A stretch of DNA of 19,428 bases from SZUA-451 sp034721895 (lineage in GTDB: Bacteria; Campylobacterota; Campylobacteria; Campylobacterales; Sulfurovaceae), in assembly GCA_034721895.1 (NCBI GenBank), contig JAYEND010000075.1:1-19428 (forward strand), read 5' to 3'. Each line of letters begins with the position of its first letter. Position 1 is the first letter of the stretch. The notes under the pieces are model-generated. The model saw only the letters and a list, made by a program, of their open reading frames with translations, did no database searches and was not told the DNA's origin. Shown here piece after piece: positions 7,740-14,156 of the stretch. Both the position numbers and the translations under genes were made by a program.

Positions 7740-9617
7740 CTAAGAAAATTCAACTGGGTCTATATCTATCTCAATCCCTCGTTGATTCACGCTATGCAGT
7801 GCCTTCAAAAGGGGCATTCTTTTTTCAGAGCGGAGTAAGATGTTATAGCGGTACTTATCAGCAATACGTTCTACCGGTGCTTTCCCCTGTCCAACGATCT
7901 CAATCTCTTTAAAGTATTTCAGCTTGTCAACAATCTCAGCAGTTAACGCCATCGCTTTGGTCTGATCCTTATGTGCGATCAATATACGGGCAAGTGACAC
8001 AAAAGGAGGATAGAGATCCCGGACAAACTCCAGCTCCTCTTTGAGGAATTTTTCGTAATCCTCCAGGTAGGGGACGAACATCTCTTCATTGTTTGTCTGG
8101 ATGATGACCTTCGCCTCTTTTGCTCTTCCGGAACGCCCGGCGATCTGGATGAGCAGGCTCATCGCCCTCTCTCTGGCGCGATAATCGGCCAACCCCAGGA
8201 TATAGTCCAGTCCCATGATCACCGAAAGGGTGATATTGGCATAGTCATGTCCTTTGCTTAGCATCTGCGTCCCCAGCAGGAGCTGACTCTCTCCGCTCTC
8301 AAAACGCTTCAGGGCATCTTTGAGCTTTTTGGCTGTGGTGATACTGTCTTTGTCGAATTGTTCGATCTGAATCTCCGGGATCTGCTCTTTGATCATTTCG
8401 ATCGCTTCGACCGTTCCCATCCTTTCACTCTTCAGGGGATGATAGCCGCAGTAGCTGCAGGTGTCCCGGATCGCTTCAGTGTAACCGCAGTAGTGGCATT
8501 TGAGATGACGATGATAGCGATGCAGAGCCATGCCCACAGAGCAGTAGGGACAAAGGTGTGTTTTACCGCAGCTTTCACAGTAGAGGTATTTGAAGTTCCC
8601 CCGTGTCGGAAGAAAAACCAATCCCTGATCTCCCGTCTCATAATTTTTACGAATATGCATGATCATGGCAGACGTCAGAGAAGTTCCTCCCGCAAAATGA
8701 TACGATTTTTTCGTCTCGACAAAAGGCTTCTCCAGTTTCACCACATCATATTTGTGATAAGAACTCACACTCGGTGTCGCGCTTGCGAGCACTACCTTTG
8801 CCCCCAGTTTCTTCCCCATCAGCACTGCCGCATCCCTGGCATGATACCTTGGCCGTGTCATCGCTTTGTAACTGTCATCATGCTCTTCATCCACAATGAT
8901 CAGACCCAGATCCTTCAACGGGGTAAAGAGTGCCGAGCGTGCTCCGGCAACGATTCTGATATCGCCGGCATAGATCCCCTCAAGGATCTGCTCTTTTTTC
9001 TTTTTCGTCAGTTTGGAGTGCCACATTGCAACCTGATCACCGAAATAAACCTTCAGCCGCTTCTCCATCTGCGGCGTCAATGAAATCTCCGGCATGAGAA
9101 AGATCGATGTTTTCCCCTCTTCCAGCATTTTGGCCATCAGTGAAATAAAGATCTCCGTCTTGCCTGACCCTGTGACTCCGAAAAGCAAAGCACGATCTTT
9201 TTGGAGAAGCTGTTCATAGGCTTTTTGCTGAATATCACTAAGATTTGGAAGTGGAGGCTTTATCGAAGTGTATACCTTTAGGTGCAGTCCCACCATTCCA
9301 TCGTTCTCGTTCCCATACTCTTGCTGAACGCTGTATGGTATAAAAAGAGAGACTGCTTCACCCAAAGAAGAAAAATAATACTCAGAGATAAACCTGGCAA
9401 TCTCAATCTGTTCTTTCGAATAATGGTAGTCGGAAATCGAATTGATCTCCTCAGCATCAAATTCCAAAGGCTTCGATACTTCTTTGAGAACAATGGCCTG
9501 TTTGCAGGTACTTTTGAGAGGAACATCCACAACAGTTCCCGATGGAAGTTTCCGAGGATAGCAATAAGTCAGTATTGGTGCACTTGACTTAAGTAATATT
9601 ATTTCATAATAATACAT
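7740..9617 (-). CDS. priA: Primosomal replication-restart helicase PriA
   Basis: 625 residues, shorter than E. coli PriA but usual for this phylum. Order: N-terminal DNA-binding region (about 1-110), helicase core with Walker A GVTGSGKT at 147-154 and DEEH, then a zinc-binding region with paired cysteines (CESCG, CPYC, CHYCG, CSYCG), then helicase motifs GTQMLSKGHDY and QIAGRSGRA. It reloads DnaB at stalled forks. dnaB lies two genes downstream on the same strand. The ATG at 9617 begins MYYYEIILL and follows the AbiEii-like gene by 21 bp. Element A begins 9 bp beyond its stop. Confidence 0.95.
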   Translation of the reverse strand: MYYYEIILLKSSAPILTYCYPRKLPSGTVVDVPLKSTCKQAIVLKEVSKPLEFDAEEINSISDYHYSKEQIEIARFISEYYFSSLGEAVSLFIPYSVQQEYGNENDGMVGLHLKVYTSIKPPLPNLSDIQQKAYEQLLQKDRALLFGVTGSGKTEIFISLMAKMLEEGKTSIFLMPEISLTPQMEKRLKVYFGDQVAMWHSKLTKKKKEQILEGIYAGDIRIVAGARSALFTPLKDLGLIIVDEEHDDSYKAMTRPRYHARDAAVLMGKKLGAKVVLASATPSVSSYHKYDVVKLEKPFVETKKSYHFAGGTSLTSAMIMHIRKNYETGDQGLVFLPTRGNFKYLYCESCGKTHLCPYCSVGMALHRYHRHLKCHYCGYTEAIRDTCSYCGYHPLKSERMGTVEAIEMIKEQIPEIQIEQFDKDSITTAKKLKDALKRFESGESQLLLGTQMLSKGHDYANITLSVIMGLDYILGLADYRARERAMSLLIQIAGRSGRAKEAKVIIQTNNEEMFVPYLEDYEKFLKEELEFVRDLYPPFVSLARILIAHKDQTKAMALTAEIVDKLKYFKEIEIVGQGKAPVERIADKYRYNILLRSEKRMPLLKALHSVNQRGIEIDIDPVEFS

Positions 9618-9638
9618 ATTGTCTCTTGTGTCAAAAGT

Positions 9639-10316
9639 TTAATTTTCATCCTGTTTACCGTTGAAAGCTGTATGTATCTGTTTATTGTTGATCTCCTCTA
9701 TGATCAAAGGAAATTCATCTGCAAAATTGTGCAAAAAATCCATATCAACGACATTGATACTTTGAAGTAATGACTGAGGGAAACTTTTGAGCCTTACGAT
9801 TAAGTCTTCATGGCTGAATGTGGCTTTAGTTAGTGAAGCCTCCAATATCTCTTTCCAGTCAAATGTATAAAAGTGACAAATCAGGTAAATATCAAATATA
9901 TCTTTTGGATTATCTCTTCCTATTACAGCTGTAAGCTTATTGCTTAAAATATTTTCAATATTATCTATAATGTATCCATTCTCTAACACAACTACGTCTT
10001 TATATCTCGGTACTCTATCGTTTACAAAGTCAAGTTGTAACAAATCTTCTACTTCAAATCGTATAAAATCTTTTGATTCCACTTCTGTTGTTAAGGAAAA
10101 CACTTCCTGTAGCCTGGCTTTGATGTTTTTTGCCGCAAAACCAAATCTGGATGAGTTATTGGTAAAAAAGTCCAAATCATCTGAATAACGTTTTTCATGA
10201 TAAAACCTGCTGAGACAGGTTCCGCCTGTGAGATAGAATTCCTGTTCTTCCGAAAAAATGAGTTTTAGTACTTCATCTTGCAGCTTGTAAAGTTTTGCAT
10301 AATCTATGCTGTCCAT
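9639..10316 (-). CDS. AbiEii/AbiGii-type nucleotidyltransferase toxin
   Basis: 225 residues with the nucleotidyltransferase signature of the AbiEii family: YLTGGTCLSRFYHEKRYSDD followed by LDFF near residues 28-51 (GGT, then R-x-S-x-D-x-D). A second conserved block, NILSNKLTAVIGRDNPKDIFDIYLI, lies near residues 120-145. AbiEii proteins are type IV toxin-antitoxin or phage-abortive-infection toxins that act as NTP-transferring enzymes. It overlaps the upstream small gene by 13 bp, the arrangement expected of a two-gene toxin-antitoxin cassette, and precedes priA by 21 bp on the same strand. Lower G+C than the flanking housekeeping genes suggests acquisition. Toxicity is inferred from family and layout only. 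Confidence 0.82.
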   Translation of the reverse strand: MDSIDYAKLYKLQDEVLKLIFSEEQEFYLTGGTCLSRFYHEKRYSDDLDFFTNNSSRFGFAAKNIKARLQEVFSLTTEVESKDFIRFEVEDLLQLDFVNDRVPRYKDVVVLENGYIIDNIENILSNKLTAVIGRDNPKDIFDIYLICHFYTFDWKEILEASLTKATFSHEDLIVRLKSFPQSLLQSINVVDMDFLHNFADEFPLIIEEINNKQIHTAFNGKQDEN

Positions 10317-10627
10317 TTTAACTCATCTATCATTAGTGGTTTATCTAAAAAATAATACTCTACGCTATTCTTTCTTCTGTAAATATATTCTTTATTAAAT
10401 CCAGGTACAATATAGTTTTCAAGCATCATTTCCAGATCTTGTCTATCAAATAATTCCATGTCTTTAAAAAGTTCACGGCTGTTGAGTAGGATTTTTTCAA
10501 ACAAAAATTGTTTTTCTCTTTGATCGTCGCTTTTAAAAAGCTGCCTGATCTCCTCTGCTGAAAAGTGGTACTCCCAAAAACAATCTTTTGCTATTTTATT
10601 ATATCTATCTATTGTCTCATTCCTCAT
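10304..10627 (-). CDS. Small partner of the AbiEii-like gene, putative antitoxin
   Basis: 107 residues, mostly helical and rich in charged residues (CFWEYHFSAEEIRQLF; LLNSRELFKDMELFDRQDL). I do not recognise a classical AbiEi winged-helix domain. The FWEYHF start and the overlapping downstream nucleotidyltransferase resemble the small partner proteins often found ahead of AbiEii-type toxins. A TATAAT box ends seven bases upstream of the ATG, so transcription may begin at or very near the start codon, giving a leaderless message. There is no separate Shine-Dalgarno upstream. Assignment as antitoxin rests on position and overlap. Confidence 0.6.
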   Translation of the reverse strand: MRNETIDRYNKIAKDCFWEYHFSAEEIRQLFKSDDQREKQFLFEKILLNSRELFKDMELFDRQDLEMMLENYIVPGFNKEYIYRRKNSVEYYFLDKPLMIDELKWTA

Positions 10628-10633
10628 ATTGTG

Positions 10634-10639
10634 ATTATA
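10634..10639 (-). promoter_or_regulatory. Candidate -10 element of the toxin-antitoxin-like pair
   Basis: Reading on the minus strand, TATAAT is preceded by TGTGC (an extended -10 context) and lies only seven bases upstream of the ATG at 10627. This placement predicts a leaderless transcript. Confidence 0.5.
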
Positions 10640-10654
10640 GCACAGATATGATAT

Positions 10655-11010
10655 TCAAGCCCAGATATTCCCAAAATCAAAAACGAAAGAGCAATCGCTC
10701 AGATCAAAATCAATACTATCCTCATAAGCATCACAAAGCTTGATATATCTGCCCCTCTTCAAATCTGTAAACTTTGGCGATAGATTCGTCCGGATCGACG
10801 ATGACATAGTAGTTTGCTCCCTCTTTTTCATAAAGCTCATACTTCAGATTTTTATCAACTGCTGCGGTAGATTCAGAGAGTATTTCGAAGATCACTTTAG
10901 GTGCTTTTTTGATATAAGCTTCATCTTTCGGGGTGTGGCAGATGATCAGATTATCAGGCTGTACAACTGTAGAATCGTCTATTTTCCAATCTATCAGCTG
11001 TCTGAATTGG
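10655..11010 (-). pseudogene. Uma2-family (PD-(D/E)xK endonuclease fold) gene, 5'-truncated and frameshifted
   Basis: The remaining protein reads FRQLIDWKIDDSTVVQPDNL, then KAPKVIFEILSEST, then KYELYEKEGANYYVIVDPDE, the standard order of Uma2 (DUF820) proteins: VQPD, the E-x-L-S-x-S-T block, K..LYE..G...Y.IVDP. Two lesions are visible. The first ~60-70 codons are gone, and the frame enters a REP-like palindrome at about 11017. Near the end a run of four C (10752-10755; G on the coding strand) shifts the frame. Removing one base joins KVYRFEEG to RYIKLCDAYEDS and restores the normal C-terminus ending DFGNIWA. The frameshift could be a sequencing error, but the 5' loss cannot. Confidence 0.82.
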
Positions 11011-11016
11011 AGTATG

Positions 11017-11174
11017 CGTTCCCACGGAAAGAGAGTGTGCAAGAACTACATATTTTTAGGGGATGCGACTTCAGTCGCATTAACAATGTCCCATTTCATG
11101 GGACTCTTGGACTGAAGTCCAAGCCCCGAAAGCAAAAAATAGAAGTTCTTGCACCGCCTCAAACCGTGGGAACG
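11017..11174. repeat. Nested REP-like palindromic element
   Basis: Three layers of symmetry lie around one centre. The outermost is CGTTCCCACGG (11017-11027) against CCGTGGGAACG (11164-11174). Inside it is GTGCAAGAACT (11037-11047) against its complement (11144-11154). The core 11059-11127 is closed by GGGG/CCCC and holds three perfect hairpins: ATGCGACT-TC-AGTCGCAT, GTCCCAT-TTC-ATGGGAC and TTGGACT-GA-AGTCCAA. The core resembles targets of REP-associated Y1 transposases, apparently inserted in the loop of an older palindrome. No transposase gene is nearby. It replaces the 5' end of the Uma2 gene. Confidence 0.8.
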
Positions 11175-11195
11175 AGAAAGAGAAGAATCACTCAA

Positions 11196-11627
11196 TTATT
11201 GCATATCCGTACATCCACCGGTAGTTTTATCAACAAAACGATTGCTCTCAAGTTTGTAGGTACAATCACCTTTTGTTGACTTAAAGGTATAGGTCTCACC
11301 GTCACTGGTACTCCAACAACCGATACTCGTACAGCTTTTGACATCATATTCCAAAACCCTGCTGCCGTTTACATCATTAAAAGTGGTAAAAATGCCGCTT
11401 CCGGTTCCCCTCAGACTGGTAATGCCGTCAAAATTACCACGCAATATCTGCTTCTGCCTCTCTGTCGCGATAGCACTTCTTACGGATGACAGTGTATTTA
11501 AGCCTCGTGTAATAAGTGCATCGTCTCTCGTGGCAGCAAATTTGGGGATAGCGATCGCCGAGAGTATCCCTATCACGACGATGACAAAGACCAACTCTAT
11601 CATGGTAAACGCATTTCTATTTGGCAT
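11196..11627 (-). CDS. Type IV pilin-like / type II secretion pseudopilin, copy 1
   Basis: 143 residues. It has a short leader MPNRNA, then FTMIELVFVIVVIGILSAIA, the class III prepilin signature with Glu at +5, and then a globular part with four cysteines. Cleavage by prepilin peptidase is expected before Phe. The residue before the cut is Ala, not the usual Gly. AAAAGGAG lies a few bases before the ATG. It is the last of three tandem paralogues sharing the block IPK(F/L)AATRDDA. The assembled product could be a type IV pilus for uptake or adhesion, or a secretion pseudopilus; comEC nearby makes DNA uptake attractive but not proven. Confidence 0.85.
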   Translation of the reverse strand: MPNRNAFTMIELVFVIVVIGILSAIAIPKFAATRDDALITRGLNTLSSVRSAIATERQKQILRGNFDGITSLRGTGSGIFTTFNDVNGSRVLEYDVKSCTSIGCWSTSDGETYTFKSTKGDCTYKLESNRFVDKTTGGCTDMQ

Positions 11628-11729
11628 AGAAACTCCTTTTTTGACTCTTTTCTTTAAACATAATAAAAATAATATAAATTGTATTTAGGCTTACAAAAAT
11701 ACATCGTAAACTTTTTAAAACAATTTAAT

Positions 11730-12185
11730 CTACCTTATTATCCTAATTCCCTTTAAGGGTATTGGATAATCCTCAGCAAATATAGTGTCTTGCAAAGATT
11801 TGCAAAGCGTATCACTACCGGCATCACCATAAGCTATCGTAAGGTTACTATCGTACTGAGAAGATACAACGCTCAATTGCAGACAATCCGATACTGTATT
11901 CATCTTAATATTCAGTATATTTCCCACCTGGACTGCATCATTCTGAGCAATCATGGCTTCCACTGCCCTAGACATCGCACTGAAGTTATCTTTTGTATCG
12001 CCTCTGGAAACTGTATAAGCAGCCATTTCGTTTGCTGCATTTGCTACATTTGTAGCAAGAGCTGATACTTTTGCATCGTCTCTGGTCGCTGCTAATTTGG
12101 GAATGGCTACCGATGCCAAAATCCCGATGATCACGATCACAAAGATCAATTCGATCATTGTAAATGCTTTTCTTGAAATTTGCAT
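11730..12185 (-). CDS. Type IV pilin-like / type II secretion pseudopilin, copy 2
   Basis: 151 residues with leader MQISRKA and helix FTMIELIFVIVIIGILASVA, followed by IPKLAATRDDAKVSALATNV. Glu at +5 is present and the residue before the cut is Ala. It differs from copies 1 and 3 after residue 40, with only two cysteines in the C-terminal part, so the copies probably have separate roles and are not simple duplicates. TAAGGAA lies about ten bases before the ATG. The leader region is very AT-rich, with TATATATA in the likely promoter zone. The 102 bases between this gene and copy 1 hold only AT-rich sequence and the copy 1 ribosome site. Confidence 0.85.
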   Translation of the reverse strand: MQISRKAFTMIELIFVIVIIGILASVAIPKLAATRDDAKVSALATNVANAANEMAAYTVSRGDTKDNFSAMSRAVEAMIAQNDAVQVGNILNIKMNTVSDCLQLSVVSSQYDSNLTIAYGDAGSDTLCKSLQDTIFAEDYPIPLKGIRIIR

Positions 12186-12352
12186 ATTAAATCTATTCCT
12201 TATATTCAGCTATCAAAATTATTTCATATATATAAAATAACAAAAAGTTTGAACACTTAATTTAATACTTAAAGGTTAATATATTTTGAAGATAGAAATA
12301 ATGAAAATAAATGATAGTTGAATTACTTTGGATGCTTCTTTATGTTTTTTCA

Positions 12353-12372
12353 CTCAGGCAAAATTGCCTGAG
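12353..12372 (-). other. Perfect hairpin between pilin genes
   Basis: CTCAGGCA-AAAT-TGCCTGAG, an 8-bp stem and 4-base loop, 17 bases past the stop of pilin copy 3. On the minus (pilin) strand it is followed by TGAAAAAA instead of a T run, so it is not a standard terminator. It may protect the 3' end of the copy 3 message. The remaining part of 12186-12388 is AT-rich and shows only likely promoter sequence for copy 2. Confidence 0.55.
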
Positions 12373-12388
12373 GGCGACAAAGAAGACT

Positions 12389-12805
12389 TTATCTTGTAAC
12401 TTTAGTACCACCAAAGCTATGTGTAACAGCAGAAGATCCACTTAGGTTCTGGTCACTCGCAACTCCTTGAGCACCAACACACCATTGATCAGTATTACTA
12501 GCATTAGCCATTGTAATATTACCATCTGGGCTAGTTGTTGTAACTCCACCAAGCGTGAAACAACCTGAACTATCACCAGTTTTAATTGATGTACAAGCTG
12601 CCGAAGTATCATCTTCTTCACCCCTTGCCGTATAAGCTGCACCAATATCAGTGATACAAGTCTTAAGGTTTGAAATCGCCGTTGAAGCTTTCGCATCATC
12701 TCTAGTAGCTGCCAATTTAGGGATAGCAACTGCCGCCAAAATTCCGATTATAACAATAACAAAGATCAATTCGATCATTGTGAATCCGCGTCTCATGTTT
12801 GCCAT
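12389..12805 (-). CDS. Type IV pilin-like / type II secretion pseudopilin, copy 3
   Basis: 138 residues from the ATG at 12805, chosen because CAGGAG lies seven bases upstream. The longer frame to 12835 adds ten residues without a ribosome site. Leader MANMRRG is followed by FTMIELIFVIVIIGILAAVA and IPKLAATRDDAKASTAISNL. Here the residue before the cut is the canonical Gly, unlike in the other two copies. Four cysteines follow in the globular part. It is the first gene of the cluster and the one with the clearest promoter and leader, so it is probably the most expressed, perhaps the major pilin. Confidence 0.87.
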   Translation of the reverse strand: MANMRRGFTMIELIFVIVIIGILAAVAIPKLAATRDDAKASTAISNLKTCITDIGAAYTARGEEDDTSAACTSIKTGDSSGCFTLGGVTTTSPDGNITMANASNTDQWCVGAQGVASDQNLSGSSAVTHSFGGTKVTR

Positions 12806-12831
12806 GATTAACTCCTGTAAAAATAATAGTA

Positions 12832-12865
12832 CCAATTCAATAATTGGCCTAATGAGAAGTTTATA
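12832..12865 (-). promoter_or_regulatory. Candidate promoter and leader hairpin of the pilin cluster
   Basis: On the minus strand a TATAAA box (12860-12865) follows a T-rich stretch, as in Campylobacterota promoters. It is followed by CCAATT-ATTG-AATTGG (12832-12847), a 6-bp stem in the expected 5' leader, ending about 27 bases before the ATG. The stretch 12866-12950 is AT-rich and includes two copies of TTAACTTTTT; I see no terminator with a GC-rich stem there. Confidence 0.45.
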
Positions 12866-12950
12866 CCAAAAAAACTTAAAAGAATATTAATAAATGCTTT
12901 TTTATTAACTTTTTGTTAACTTTTTATTGTTTTTCCATTATTTTTACAGA

Positions 12951-13172
12951 TTATAGCCCATCCAGCGTCTCAATCAGCAGCTCAATCTCATCTTCATAGC
13001 TGTTATTCTGTTTCGCCAGACGCAGATAAGCTTTGAGCAGTGCAGCAGGAGTGTTGTCGCGGTCCAGTATGACCCCTGCATCCTGCAAGTCTTTATTGAC
13101 AAAATCAGCAAACTCATCTTCCAGTTTGATCTCGTAACGGTTTCCGGAAACGGTTAAGGCGACTTTTTTCAT
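12951..13172 (-). CDS. Small conserved protein, ZapA-like N-terminus
   Basis: 73 residues: MKKVALTVSGNRYEIKLEDE, then a helical, acidic part ending IELLIETLDGL. The opening beta-hairpin with V-x-x-S-G-x-x-Y-x-I resembles the start of ZapA, the FtsZ-ring cross-linker, but the protein is shorter and the helix less typical. The preceding gene on the same strand encodes a 72-residue coiled coil. A coiled-coil gene followed by zapA is a known arrangement in gammaproteobacteria, which supports a cell-division role as a guess. AAAGGAAT lies a few bases before the ATG. Element C is inserted between the two genes, 16 bases upstream of this start. Confidence 0.55.
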   Translation of the reverse strand: MKKVALTVSGNRYEIKLEDEFADFVNKDLQDAGVILDRDNTPAALLKAYLRLAKQNNSYEDEIELLIETLDGL

Positions 13173-13188
13173 AGTATTCCTTTTGTAA

Positions 13189-13325
13189 AATTAGGAATTA
13201 GGAATTAGGAATTAGGAATTGAAGTTTGCGGTGCAGTGGCTCCGCTTTCTTTCAAAGAAATAATAATCATAGCTTTTCGCAGAAAAGCTTACCAAAATTC
13301 CTAATTCCTAATTCCTAACTCCTAA
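13189..13325. mobile_element. Element C: gene-less heptad-bounded element (MITE-like)
   Basis: The left array is four TTAGGAA units (13191-13218). The right array is three TTCCTAA plus CTCCTAA (13298-13325), the inverse of the left. Inside the right array are TTTTGGTA (read inward) and the hairpin AGCTTTTC-GCA-GAAAAGCT (13271-13289), nearly the same as the right hairpin of element A. Inside the left array is GCGGTGCAGTGGCTCCGC (13228-13245), whose apical part matches the hairpin of element D. Then comes TTTCTTT-C-AAAGAAA. No protein is encoded. It lies between two co-directional small genes. Confidence 0.83.
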
Positions 13326-13342
13326 CTCCCCTTTCAAATGAA

Positions 13343-13561
13343 CTACGCAAGTAGCTCTTCGACCTTGCTAATGATCGCTTCGATCTCTCTGTCTTTCTCT
13401 TCCAGCTCGCCTCTGAGCTGATTGATAATATTCTGTTGTTCATTCTGCCCGGAAGAAGCATTCTCCAGCTGAGACCTCAACTCTCCCACTTCATACTTCA
13501 TACCATCGTAACTGTTCTTTAGCTGTTCGATCTTTTCCTGTAGTCTTTGCAGTGCGCTCAT
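13343..13561 (-). CDS. Small coiled-coil protein, possibly ZapB-like
   Basis: 72 residues from the ATG at 13561, preceded by CGGAG at good spacing. The longer frame to 13636 adds 25 residues, including IVNYYLLII, that merely translate the heptads of element B. The protein is almost wholly a heptad coiled coil (LQRLQEKIEQLKNSYDGMKY; QNIINQLRGELEEKDREIEA) with no other domain. Size and form match ZapB or the TIGR02449-type coiled coils that sit next to zapA, and the next gene has a ZapA-like start. Low-complexity coiled coils are hard to place, so the function is inferred from context. Its ribosome site lies in the left inverted repeat of element B. Confidence 0.6.
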   Translation of the reverse strand: MSALQRLQEKIEQLKNSYDGMKYEVGELRSQLENASSGQNEQQNIINQLRGELEEKDREIEAIISKVEELLA

Positions 13562-13674
13562 GTAAAAAACTCCGTTTTTTGAATTAATAATTAATAAGTA
13601 ATAATTAACAATTAAAGTATGTGTTGCAGGCAACACTTCAATTAAATAAATAAATACCTTTTATTATTTTTGTT

Positions 13675-13680
13675 ATAATA
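13675..13680 (+). promoter_or_regulatory. Candidate -10 element of the element B gene
   Basis: TATAAT in the context TTTTTGTTATAATATCAAAA, 40 bases before the ATG at 13721. The box ahead of ppk has a very similar context. Confidence 0.5.
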
Positions 13681-13720
13681 TCAAAACAATTAATAATACA
13701 TAATTAAGAAGTACCCATAA

Positions 13721-14077
13721 ATGCAAAAAGAAAATGTTTTACATCAAAAAAGTTATGCTTTTGCCATCAGAACAGTAAAACTCAACCAATACTTAACATT
13801 ACAGAAAAAAGAATATACACTCAGCAAGCAAGTATTAAGAAGCGGGACTGCGATAGGTGCATTGGTCAGTGAATCACAATTTGCACAATCCAAACCGGAT
13901 TTTATCAACAAACTAAGTATCTCACTCAAAGAAGCAAACGAAACACATTATTGGATAAATCTATTAAAAGATACTGATTATATAGATATGAAAATGTTTG
14001 AAAGCCTGGAAAAAGATATCAATGAATTGCTTAAACTACTCACATCCATCATAAATACTATGAAAAGCAGTCAATAA
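13721..14077 (+). CDS. Four-helix-bundle protein (23S rRNA IVS / Avd-like family)
   Basis: 118 residues, paralogue of the gene at 7296-7652 and the same length. Shared blocks are VLHQKSYAFAIRTVKLNQYL near the start, VLRSGTAIGALVSESQFAQS in the middle, then DFINKL, KEAN and YW. The family forms small helical bundles found in 23S rRNA intervening sequences, as Avd in diversity-generating retroelements, and in isolated genes of unknown role. It begins at ATG with only a weak AAGAAG ribosome site. The gene reads toward uvrB, whose start lies 80 bases beyond its stop. No reverse transcriptase or variable-repeat gene is visible, so this is not a complete retroelement. Confidence 0.87.
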   Translation: MQKENVLHQKSYAFAIRTVKLNQYLTLQKKEYTLSKQVLRSGTAIGALVSESQFAQSKPDFINKLSISLKEANETHYWINLLKDTDYIDMKMFESLEKDINELLKLLTSIINTMKSSQ

Positions 14078-14156
14078 AAGCACTTTGAAAAAGTGCCTAC
14101 CAAAATTATTACTTATTAATTGTTAATTATTAATTCAAAAAACGGAGTTTTTTAAA

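Larger units (their letters stand above)
13564..14153 (+). mobile_element. Element B: heptad-bounded element with four-helix-bundle gene and long inverted ends
   Basis: The left heptad array starts at 13582 (AATTAAT, AATTAAT, AAGTAAT, AATTAAC, partial). The right array ends at 14135 and contains the same kinds of unit, inverted and in a different order. Hairpins lie inside both: GTGTTG-CAGG-CAACAC (13622-13637) and GCACTTT-GAA-AAAGTGC (14080-14096), the latter followed by CTACCAAAA. Outside the heptads is a further inverted repeat, AAAAAACTCCGTTTTTT (13564-13580) against AAAAAACGGAGTTTTTT (14137-14153). With adjoining heptads it gives 31 bp of perfect inverted identity. Each outer arm holds the GGAG ribosome site of the neighbouring gene. 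Confidence 0.85.

Noticed and set aside
8358..9083. Plus-strand open frame of 241 codons
   Set aside because: It lies wholly antisense inside priA, has no ribosome site or recognisable domain, and has shadow-type composition.
11059..11127. Cloverleaf-like structure as a possible tRNA
   Set aside because: The three hairpins are closed by GGGG/CCCC, but there is no T-loop sequence, no anticodon arm of correct size and no 7-bp acceptor stem.
12353..12372. Rho-independent terminator of the pilin gene
   Set aside because: The stem is good, but on the transcribed strand it is followed by A residues instead of a T run.
13191..13325. CRISPR-like array from regularly repeated units
   Set aside because: The unit is 7 bp without spacers, the two arrays are inverted relative to each other, and no cas genes are present.
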